A stretch of DNA of 5,545 nucleotides from PALSA-1296 sp038322815 (GCA_038322815.1 JBBQGG010000107.1:1-5545); one strand, 5' to 3'; positions 1-5,470 are shown, counted from the stretch's first letter. Notes: generated by a model not told the origin, from the letters alone. Numbers and translations are program-made.

Positions 1-141
<141 letters not shown>

Positions 142-197
142 TGCAATCTAAGATCATCGTAAGCGAAAGCTGAAAATGCTAATGGAAAAAACGATCA

Positions 198-225
198 AAT
201 GATTGGTCTTCACGGACAAATCATT
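198..225 (+). other. Hairpin 60 nt after the 16S 3' end
   Basis: AATGATTGGTC (198-208) pairs with GACAAATCATT (215-225) across a six-base loop TTCACG. It forms 10 of 11 pairs with one internal G-A mismatch. It is not followed by a T-run, so it is not a standard terminator. It could be an rRNA trailer processing structure or just a local inverted repeat; the pre-16S partner strand lies outside the window. Confidence 0.45.
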
Positions 226-290
226 ACATCGGCACAGAATCATATATGAATCTAATTCATAAGTGACATCCTACTGACTCTTTGTAATCC

Positions 291-329
291 CCGTTTAAGC
301 TTTAAGCTTTAAAGTTTAAGCTTGAACGG
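291..329. repeat. Tandem 7-mer array folded as an inverted repeat
   Basis: From 294 the sequence reads as five consecutive heptamers: TTTAAGC, TTTAAGC, TTTAAAG, TTTAAGC, TTGAACG. With flanking CCG and G the whole block is also an inverted repeat. Bases 291-305 pair with 315-329 at 14 of 15 positions (one T-G wobble, one T-T mismatch) around a nine-base loop. It is followed by CCTTCTCTCTG rather than a T-run, so a terminator role for the rRNA transcript is possible but unproven. It contains two AAGCTT sites in the arms. Confidence 0.7.
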
Positions 330-358
330 CCTTCTCTCTGTCGATGATCTTTTCCCTC

Positions 359-386
359 GTTGTCATTCTGAGCTAAGCGAAGAATC
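359..386. repeat. Short dispersed-type repeat (TTCTGAGC...AAGCGAAGAATC)
   Basis: The stretch reads GTTGTCATTCTGAGC followed by TAAGCGAAGAATC. It closely matches a short intergenic repeat that I recall from many unrelated bacterial genomes, in the form GTCATTCTGAGC-GAAGCGAAGAATC. The ends ATTCT / AGAAT are complementary and can form a short stem. One copy is seen in this window. A possibly related CTGAGC-cored palindrome lies at 2503-2522. Assignment to the known repeat is from memory. Confidence 0.55.
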
Positions 387-527
387 AAAAAAAATATTTT
401 CGTTGGTGATGTGACAAATAATTTCTTTTCAGTCAATCAATCATTTTCCTTTAGTTGGTTTTTTTTCAGGATTTAGTGAGTTTAGCTAAAGTTTTTCTTG
501 AGGTCAAGAAAAGAACGTAGTGATGAA

Positions 528-1250
528 ATGGCATGTGACCAAAGCAACTGCCAGGAAGATGTTCGATTCATACGATTGAACAGAACACCTGGATTTCTCT
601 TTTACGGCAATGATCCAAAACAGCAAGCTGACCAAAGATATTGGTTACACTCAGTACAACGCGGCGCATTGTATACCGGTAGTTCTGTACCGTCGCCAGT
701 GCCTTTTGCACCTGATTATTTTGCTATAAGTTTCCGTGAATTGATGGAACATGAAATAGGTCACTATTTTGGGTTATTACACCCGGACCAAGTTGTAGGA
801 AAAGATCCGAATGGCAATGACATTATTTGCCAAAATAATGCAACTCACTGCGAAGAAGTGATTGTGATGACAGCTGGGCTTGGAAAAAATGAGTCACCTC
901 ATCCACTCACTGATGATGACAAGTGTATGTTTAAGAAACTGTATTGCACCGATTGCGAGAATGATGTCCGAAATGATAGAAAGATTTATGGATTTACCCA
1001 ACCAAGTATATATCCAAATCCGGCGTCAGGAAATGCTTTCCTGGAATATTCCCTATCGAATGAAAACAAGGTGGAAATTTCAATATTTAATATGCTTGGC
1101 GAAAAGGTCATTGACGTAGTTAATGAGAGTCAAGCATCCGGTGGGCATATAGTATCACTTCCCACAAGGTATCTATCGTCAGGTGAGTATATTTGTCTTC
1201 TAAATTTAGGAGCAAAAACATACACATTACACTTCATCATATCTAAATGA
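528..1250 (+). CDS. 5'-truncated matrixin-like (metzincin) metalloprotease with T9SS sorting domain
   Basis: Residue numbers here count from the TTG at 498, which gives 250 aa; starting at ATG 528 gives 240 aa. The zinc-binding metzincin signature HEIGHYFGLLH (HExxHxxGxxH) is complete at residues 85-95. A Met-turn candidate VMTAG (M124) and a matrixin-like LTDDDKCMFKKLYC tail (137-150) follow. A T9SS type A C-terminal sorting domain spans about 171-250, opening IYPNPASG. Seven cysteines suggest an extracytoplasmic, disulfide-bonded protein. There is no signal peptide, although T9SS cargo must first cross the inner membrane by Sec, and the part of the catalytic domain before the zinc helix is short. 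An in-frame stop (TAG, 483) blocks any upstream extension. I therefore infer a gene that has lost its 5' end, probably a decaying remnant, although its active-site residues look intact. Neither start has a Shine-Dalgarno sequence; ATG 528 is preferred by codon type. It overlaps the next gene by four bases. Confidence 0.72.
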   Translation: MACDQSNCQEDVRFIRLNRTPGFLFYGNDPKQQADQRYWLHSVQRGALYTGSSVPSPVPFAPDYFAISFRELMEHEIGHYFGLLHPDQVVGKDPNGNDIICQNNATHCEEVIVMTAGLGKNESPHPLTDDDKCMFKKLYCTDCENDVRNDRKIYGFTQPSIYPNPASGNAFLEYSLSNENKVEISIFNMLGEKVIDVVNESQASGGHIVSLPTRYLSSGEYICLLNLGAKTYTLHFIISK

Positions 1251-2500
1251 TACGTATGTCAAATAAGAAGTACATATACTATCTTTATTTCTGCTTCGTG
1301 CTGAGTTTCTCCAGTAATACTTCTTTATTCGCACAGACAATAGGCGAGTGGCATACGGCTTCCTCAGACGGATTTACACCGAGATTTGATGCTTGCTCAG
1401 CAGTAATTGATGACAAGATATACGTTATTGGTGGCTCTGACTCATTTCATCGATTCGACGCATTTCAAATTTATGATATAACACATGATATATGGCGAAC
1501 TCCCACATTGAACACCTCATTTACTCCGCGCAGTGTCGCCACTTGTACTATAGTGGACAGAAAAATATATCTGATGGGAGGATTTAGCCTTTCGACTACA
1601 CGAAAACCCCTTGAGATTTACGATTTAGATTCAAATTCATGGAGCAGTCCGAAGGTTAACGGTATGCAACATGGGGTTTTTTATGTTAAATCCGTTTCCA
1701 TTGGCGATAAAATATATGTAATCGGTGGAAAAGACACTGATAAAACTATTTATCCTATTGAAATATTCGATACGAAGACTAATACTTGGAGTATACCTAC
1801 AACAAGTGGTTCCTATACCTCACGGCATTTTTTCACAGTTGTAAGTATCGGAAATATCATTTACATTATGGGCGGACAAAATGACGCTGGTGAGTTAATA
1901 GATAGTTTTGATGCTTTCGATACCGAGACAAACACATGGACACAAGAGATAACTATTTCCAAGATTACACCCAGATCGAACTTGATGTCCGTCGCTTTAA
2001 ATAATAAAATTTATGCAATCGGTGGGTCTAAAGGCTTTGGCTCTCTCGATCTCGTCGAAGAATATGACCCATCCACTAATATCTGGAGCACATTGTCAAC
2101 TTTAGGTACTCTTCACACAAGAAGCTCCGGCTCCGCTTCAGTTTTCAATGGGAGAATTTATATACAGGGGGTAGGGAATGCCAACGATACACTAAGCGGA
2201 CCAATCATTCGGAATGAATATCTTACACTTATCGAAAACAGTGTGCCGAACGCATCCCCTTCAAAAAAAGTAGATATCACTGTGACGCCAAACCCGACTG
2301 AAGGGATTCTACGAATCCACTCACCAGAGGACCTGCTATCATTTACACTGTCAGATATCTTAGGAAAGGTTCTTCTGCAACAGAAATCTATATTTACAAC
2401 AAATATAGAAGTTGATATATCTAACCTACCACCAGGTGCATATTTTCTCAGAGTTGTAACTCCTAAATCAATTTCAACCCTCAAGGTCATCCGGTATTGA
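1247..2500 (+). CDS. Secreted Kelch-repeat beta-propeller protein with T9SS sorting domain
   Basis: A 417-aa protein. A Sec signal peptide occupies about residues 1-29: basic start with KK, hydrophobic YYLYFCFVLSF, cleavage after SLFA. Kelch repeats follow, each with the IYxxGG strand and a Trp about 20 residues later: GG62-63/W83, GG111-112/W132, GG160-161/W181, GG209-210/W231, GG259-260/W280. A sixth, degenerate blade carries GRIYIQGVG (302-310). With the N-terminal strand around W35 this fits a six-bladed propeller. A T9SS type A domain lies at about 344-417 (TPNPTEG) and ends in LKVIRY. The propeller probably mediates binding at the cell surface; the ligand is unknown, and no catalytic residues of the galactose-oxidase type are evident. 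The start codon lies in an ATGA overlap with the upstream protease gene, implying translational coupling; M4 (ATG at 1256) is an alternative start. Ile is often encoded by ATA (nine times in the first 158 codons), unlike the gene after the terminator. Confidence 0.9.
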   Translation: MIRMSNKKYIYYLYFCFVLSFSSNTSLFAQTIGEWHTASSDGFTPRFDACSAVIDDKIYVIGGSDSFHRFDAFQIYDITHDIWRTPTLNTSFTPRSVATCTIVDRKIYLMGGFSLSTTRKPLEIYDLDSNSWSSPKVNGMQHGVFYVKSVSIGDKIYVIGGKDTDKTIYPIEIFDTKTNTWSIPTTSGSYTSRHFFTVVSIGNIIYIMGGQNDAGELIDSFDAFDTETNTWTQEITISKITPRSNLMSVALNNKIYAIGGSKGFGSLDLVEEYDPSTNIWSTLSTLGTLHTRSSGSASVFNGRIYIQGVGNANDTLSGPIIRNEYLTLIENSVPNASPSKKVDITVTPNPTEGILRIHSPEDLLSFTLSDILGKVLLQQKSIFTTNIEVDISNLPPGAYFLRVVTPKSISTLKVIRY

Positions 2501-2502
2501 CC

Positions 2503-2628
2503 GTGACCTGAGCCGAAGTCACTTAAAGTCGCCTTAACAAGCCTCTAAGGTGAATACGGCATTCTATCGTTCATTTCACGGTGAACATAGTTGGTCGCAC
2601 CAAATGATATAGTGGATCATGATTCACT
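2503..2628. other. Cluster of five short inverted repeats downstream of the Kelch gene
   Basis: Between the Kelch stop codon and the terminator I find five neighbouring, non-overlapping inverted repeats. GTGAC (2503-2507) pairs with GTCAC (2518-2522). TCGCCTTA (2529-2536) pairs with TAAGGTGA (2546-2553), including one wobble. GTTCA (2569-2573) pairs with TGAAC (2582-2586). TTGGT (2591-2595) pairs with ACCAA (2599-2603). AGTGGATCATGATTCACT (2611-2628) is an 18-base palindrome with one wobble pair. No ORF or tRNA is visible. The cluster could be a structured 3' UTR or decayed repeats. The 2611-2628 palindrome could instead be a dimeric regulator site. Confidence 0.5.
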
Positions 2629-2664
2629 CTTATTTTGCTCACGTTCTCTGCAATGGCTTTTAGG

Positions 2665-2703
2665 AAACCCCGTCGCTCTGCGATGGGGTTTTTATTTTTT
2701 TTT
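2665..2703 (+). terminator. Strong rho-independent terminator
   Basis: AAACCCCGTCGC (2665-2676) pairs with GCGATGGGGTTT (2680-2691) over all 12 positions (one G-T wobble) with a TCT loop. It runs straight into a T-rich tail: five T, one A, nine T, through 2703. It ends plus-strand transcription from the protease-Kelch unit and insulates the next gene, whose promoter starts less than 20 bases later. Related hairpins occur at 4263-4276 and 5403-5431. Confidence 0.9.
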
Positions 2704-2719
2704 GGTTCCAAAATTTTCG

Positions 2720-2727
2720 TATATTTG
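2720..2727 (+). promoter_or_regulatory. Bacteroidota-type promoter, -7 element TATATTTG
   Basis: TATATTTG matches the Bacteroidota -7 consensus TAnnTTTG exactly. It sits within AAATTTTCGTATATTTG (2711-2727), 27 bases before the ATG at 2755, giving a 5' leader of roughly 20 nt. The -33 box is poor: a TTTGG lies at 2701-2705, closer than usual. Nearly the same 17-18 base block recurs before the gene at 5501, which supports a real promoter. Confidence 0.7.
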
Positions 2728-2754
2728 CATTTTATTAACTAACTGAGAGTTTGC

Positions 2755-3714
2755 ATGTTGCCAAAGTACATCACAAAGTTTGTAATTTTTCTTTTCCTCG
2801 TTATTGCTTCGCGTTCTTTTGCCCAACCTGCTTTTACGAAAGAGGACTTCATGCAGATCGGCAATCAGGATACTCTTGCCTTTGATTATCTGCTCGATGG
2901 TACCGTTCCGACTGCAACAGGTCCGAATTACACTTGGGATTTTTCGGCAGTCAAAGGCATCGCAGGACTCCATACTTACTCGTATCGAGCGCCGCAGCAT
3001 TCAGGCTCAGAACCTTTTGTCGCATTAGGTGCATCTTTGGAAGAATGGCATTCGTCCCCTGACGATGAATATGCATTATGGAAAATATCGAACGATACCT
3101 TGTATAAAATGCGCGAAGGGGCTGCATCCGGTACGACCTTTATTCCTCCTTATGCTCAGTTTGTTTTTCCGATGTCCTTCGGCCAGACGTTTAGCTCGAC
3201 GACCAATTTTGGTGCAGCACAAAGGCAGAATACTGTGATTTATGATGGCTTCGGTACCCTTAAGACGAAGAAGGGGACATTCGCCAATGTGTTCCGGTTG
3301 GCGATTCGTGATTACGATTCAATTTTCGTTACTCATACGGCGAATGATTACCGTGCATTCTGGTGGTTGAAAGCCGGAGGCAGTGTCCCATTATTCCAAC
3401 TTAATCAATATGCCAGTGCCGGTACAATTTATAATGCTTTCGTCAGTTTTGCACACAGTGTTAATAGTGATGTAAAGGAAACCGCGGATAATAAACTGCC
3501 ATCATTTTTTCCGAATCCGACACATGATAATCTTTCAATTTCCGGAAGGCTACCGGAGCGAATCATTTTGCAGAATTCAGTCGGAATAACAGTACGGACA
3601 TTTGAAATGAACGACAATTCTTCACTTAATCTGAATGGTCTTTCAAGCGGCATCTATTTCCTGAGTTATATGTTCGATAGTAATTTGCATCGGTTAATTA
3701 TTGCAAAGGAATAA
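2755..3714 (+). CDS. Secreted T9SS cargo protein of unknown function
   Basis: A 319-aa protein. Residues 1-23 form a clear signal peptide: MLPKYITK, then FVIFLFLVIA, with cleavage after SFA. The body (about 25-245) matches no enzyme family I recognise. It contains TWDFS (60-64), a YDGFGTLKTKKGTFANVFRL segment (163-182) and an aromatic-rich WWLKAGG segment (203-209). This Y-x-G-x-GTL...GT-x-x-NV-x-R pattern appears, as I recall, in many uncharacterised secreted Bacteroidota proteins and suggests a beta-rich fold. The C-terminal T9SS type A domain starts at FFPNPTHDN (251-259) and ends RLIIAKE. The gene has its own promoter and stands alone after a strong terminator. No Shine-Dalgarno sequence precedes the ATG. 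Only 2 of 18 Ile codons are ATA. No HExxH or Ser-hydrolase motif is visible. Confidence 0.88.
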   Translation: MLPKYITKFVIFLFLVIASRSFAQPAFTKEDFMQIGNQDTLAFDYLLDGTVPTATGPNYTWDFSAVKGIAGLHTYSYRAPQHSGSEPFVALGASLEEWHSSPDDEYALWKISNDTLYKMREGAASGTTFIPPYAQFVFPMSFGQTFSSTTNFGAAQRQNTVIYDGFGTLKTKKGTFANVFRLAIRDYDSIFVTHTANDYRAFWWLKAGGSVPLFQLNQYASAGTIYNAFVSFAHSVNSDVKETADNKLPSFFPNPTHDNLSISGRLPERIILQNSVGITVRTFEMNDNSSLNLNGLSSGIYFLSYMFDSNLHRLIIAKE

Positions 3715-3796
3715 AATGTAAGATTTATGGCGGCGAATATTTTCCGCATTTTGAAGTTCATTTGCTAGGCACTATTTCCAAGTTTAACAAAAAATA

Positions 3797-4222
3797 ATGA
3801 TTCATATGGAAGACAAAACAACAGATCAAAAAACGGAGAATGATGCGACTCCGAAAGTTACAGGCATTGGGGGTGTTTTCTTTTTTTCAGATAACCCAGA
3901 GGCCTCGCGAGAGTTGTATGGCAAAAACTTAGGATTTGAAGTATCACCCTGGGGCACAAAATTTGAATTCAGAAATGTAGATCGCCCCGACGAAATAAAT
4001 TCTATGAGTTGGAGTCCGTTTAAGAAAGGCAGCGATTATTTCGCCCCTTCAACAAAAGACTTTATGATCAATTATCGAGTTCAGCATATCGAAGAACTCG
4101 TGAAAAAATTAAAAGAAAATGACGTGGTTATCCTTGATGAGATCACAGACTCCGACTACGGAAAATTTGTTCACATTATGGACACTGAAGGAAATAAGAT
4201 AGAACTTTGGGAGGCAAAGTAA
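3797..4222 (+). CDS. VOC (glyoxalase/bleomycin-resistance fold) family protein
   Basis: A 141-aa protein without a signal peptide, so cytoplasmic. A hydrophilic 20-residue N-terminal extension precedes the first beta-alpha-beta-beta-beta module (about 21-80): VTGIGGVFFFS, then ASRELYGKNLGFEV. The second module (about 88-140) starts FMINYRVQHIEELVKKLKENDV and ends in the family signature YGKFVHIMDTEGNKIELWE. E136 occupies the usual metal-ligand position at the end of the fold. The other usual ligand positions look unoccupied: the first strand has Gly-Gly and the fifth has Asn-Tyr where His or Gln is common. Reaction and substrate cannot be assigned; glyoxalase I activity should not be assumed. 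ATG 3797 gives MIHMEDK; ATG 3806 (M4) is equally plausible. The gene begins 82 bases after the upstream stop with no strong promoter visible between, so co-transcription is possible. It converges on the OmpA-domain gene. Confidence 0.88.
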   Translation: MIHMEDKTTDQKTENDATPKVTGIGGVFFFSDNPEASRELYGKNLGFEVSPWGTKFEFRNVDRPDEINSMSWSPFKKGSDYFAPSTKDFMINYRVQHIEELVKKLKENDVVILDEITDSDYGKFVHIMDTEGNKIELWEAK

Positions 4223-4320
4223 ATTGATTTTTCTTCCAAGAGTTCTTTATATCCATTAAAATCCCATTGCGATGGGTCTACTGCCACGACTTCGGTGATA
4301 CTCACTAAATAAAAATCGAT
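4223..4320 (-). other. Convergent spacer, open and protein-like on the minus strand
   Basis: Read on the minus strand from 4320, the spacer between the two convergent genes translates without stops as IDFYLVSITEVVAVDPSQ followed by WDFNGYKELLEEKSIY. The frame differs from that of the OmpA-domain gene, runs on antisense into the VOC gene and stops at 4171. The amphipathic, charged composition looks like real protein rather than random AT-rich sequence. No start codon or promoter of its own is evident outside the OmpA-domain gene. It may be the tail of a decayed gene, or chance; I recognise no family. Confidence 0.2.
4255..4276 (-). terminator. Weak terminator-like hairpin after the OmpA-domain gene
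   Basis: On the minus strand CCCAT (4276-4272) and ATGGG (4267-4263) form a five-pair stem with the four-base loop CGCA, followed by ATTTTAAT. It lies about 45 bases beyond the stop codon of the OmpA-domain gene. The T-tract is short, so termination strength is doubtful. On the plus strand no T-run follows. It shares the CCCATCGC core with the hairpins at 2665 and 5403. Confidence 0.4.
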
Positions 4321-4321
4321 C

Positions 4322-5305
4322 TTATTTCTTCCGAATAACAAACTCAACCCGCCGGTTCTTCTGACGCCCTTCGATGGTTTCGTTGGAGTCAATGGGTTTT
4401 GTTTCGCCGAAGCCGCGAAATGTCATTCTGGTCTTTGATATCTTTTTGCCGATAAGATAATCAAATACTGCTTTCGCCCGGTTTTCTGAAAGTGTCAGGT
4501 TCGCATCGTCATTACCGACGTTATCGGTATGTCCGTCAATTTCGATCTCGACTTTTTTATGAGTCGATAGATAGGTGTTGAGAATTTCCAATTCTTCAAC
4601 CGATTCTTTTTTCAGGTCCCATTTGGCGTTATCGAAAAAAATATTCCGTAAGGCAATGATCTCGCCAACCTTTGCGGATTCGACCTGTCTTTTCATATTA
4701 TTTTTTTCGCAAGTATAGAAGACGATGTCGTCTAAGATGAAATCATTGCCGCCGGCTATAAGATTCAGATTGACGATACTGATCTCTGCCATCTTTGCTT
4801 CTCCAGAAAACCAGACGGCAAAGAATTGCTTCCAGATGCAGGTTTCCATTGTTGCAATGATAGGATCCCCAAGGCGTTTGCCGTTTATAGAAAACACAAG
4901 TTCAGAAGGCGCTGCGGGTACGGCATTTGCAATCCATGTTGAAAAATAATAATAGGTGTTCGGCTCTACAGATACCTGCTGTTTCCAGACTGCTTTATCC
5001 GGAGACTGCGAACCATTGATGACCATCATGTTTCCGCCTGAGGAAGTATGGTCGCGGCAGGAAGCATAGTGTATATGCGAATATTTCGGATCGTTGACAA
5101 CGGAATAATACCCTTCGTCAAGCCAGATATTCATTCCTTCTGATCTCTTATCCGAATAAATATAATCGCTTGTAAACGAAGTGTTTCCTCCGGAAAAGTC
5201 TCCGTTCTTCGCTAAATTCGTATTCGAAGTAACATAGCCGTCGGGGCATTGAGCAAAAATGCTGGTATAAGAAAGAAGAAGAAAAACAAAAAGAAAGATG
5301 CGCAT
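4322..5305 (-). CDS. Exported protein: jelly-roll-like domain plus OmpA C-terminal peptidoglycan-binding domain
   Basis: A 327-aa protein from the ATG at 5305. A signal peptide (MRIFLFVFLLLSYTSIFA, cleavage before QC) marks this as the true start. The frame stays open to 5488, but that extension would bury the signal peptide at residue 62 and cover the hairpin and promoter of the opposite gene. Residues about 25-198 have the pattern of a carbohydrate-binding-like jelly-roll region: NGDFSGGN, GNMMVINGS (91-99), VWKQQVSVEPNTYYYFSTW and a closing GNDFILDDIVF (186-196). Residues about 215-325 are an OmpA-like domain: IDGHTDNVG (256-264), LSENRAKAV (272-280), FRGFGETKP, NRRVEF (317-322). D261 and R276 are spaced like the peptidoglycan-contacting Asp and Arg of OmpA. 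Likely periplasmic or outer-membrane associated, tethered to peptidoglycan. C20 follows AQ, so a lipoprotein-like N-terminus is conceivable but the lipobox is poor. No T9SS domain. Ligand unknown. Confidence 0.9.
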   Translation of the reverse strand: MRIFLFVFLLLSYTSIFAQCPDGYVTSNTNLAKNGDFSGGNTSFTSDYIYSDKRSEGMNIWLDEGYYSVVNDPKYSHIHYASCRDHTSSGGNMMVINGSQSPDKAVWKQQVSVEPNTYYYFSTWIANAVPAAPSELVFSINGKRLGDPIIATMETCIWKQFFAVWFSGEAKMAEISIVNLNLIAGGNDFILDDIVFYTCEKNNMKRQVESAKVGEIIALRNIFFDNAKWDLKKESVEELEILNTYLSTHKKVEIEIDGHTDNVGNDDANLTLSENRAKAVFDYLIGKKISKTRMTFRGFGETKPIDSNETIEGRQKNRRVEFVIRKK

Positions 5306-5340
5306 GAAATAGAATGAGAGAGATGAAGCGAAAACCAACG

Positions 5341-5366
5341 CGAGGGAATTGAGTAGGATTCCCTTG
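5341..5366. other. Hairpin upstream of the OmpA-domain gene
   Basis: CGAGGGAAT (5341-5349) pairs with ATTCCCTTG (5358-5366) over nine positions (one G-T wobble) around an eight-base loop. It lies 36-61 bases upstream of the minus-strand start at 5305, within the likely 5' leader or promoter region of that gene. No T-run follows on either strand. It could be an mRNA leader structure or an operator. No -7 consensus is convincing for this gene. Confidence 0.4.
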
Positions 5367-5402
5367 AACGTAGGTAGTCTGCCTTTGGATTTAATATCCA
5401 TC

Positions 5403-5431
5403 AAAACCCCATCGCTATGTGATGAGGTTTT
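5403..5431 (+). terminator. Terminator-like CCCATCGC hairpin in the divergent spacer
   Basis: AAAACCCCATC (5403-5413) pairs with GATGAGGTTTT (5421-5431) at 10 of 11 positions (one C-A mismatch), followed by ATATATTTTG. It resembles the terminator at 2665-2703 in sequence, orientation and position: in both cases a TATATT promoter block lies about 30 bases further on. Here no plus-strand gene ends upstream, so it may block antisense or read-through transcription, or act as part of the promoter module. Confidence 0.5.
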
Positions 5432-5462
5432 ATATATTTTGTGAAGCCTCTGAAATTTTTCG

Positions 5463-5470
5463 TATATTGG
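5463..5470 (+). promoter_or_regulatory. Bacteroidota-type promoter, -7 element TATATTGG
   Basis: TATATTGG matches TAnnTTTG at all but one of its defined positions. It sits in AAATTTTTCGTATATTGG (5453-5470), nearly identical to the block before the gene at 2755. A TTTG at 5438-5441 lies 21 bases upstream, a good -33 spacing. The element is 30 bases before the ATG at 5501. Confidence 0.65.

Noticed and set aside
291..329. CRISPR array from the short direct repeats
   Set aside because: Units are seven bases long with no spacers, and there are no cas genes nearby.
1188..1195. TATATTTG as a promoter for the Kelch gene
   Set aside because: It matches the -7 consensus exactly but lies inside the protease coding region without a -33 partner, and the ATGA overlap already explains expression. 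Kept only as an alternative.
3730..3755. Terminator after the secreted protein gene (GCGG...CCGCATTTTG)
   Set aside because: The stem has only four solid pairs with a long mismatched loop, and the T-run is four bases.
4725..4949. Plus-strand ORF of 74 codons opposite the OmpA-domain gene
   Set aside because: It lies wholly antisense within a well-supported gene, has no signal of its own and resembles no protein.
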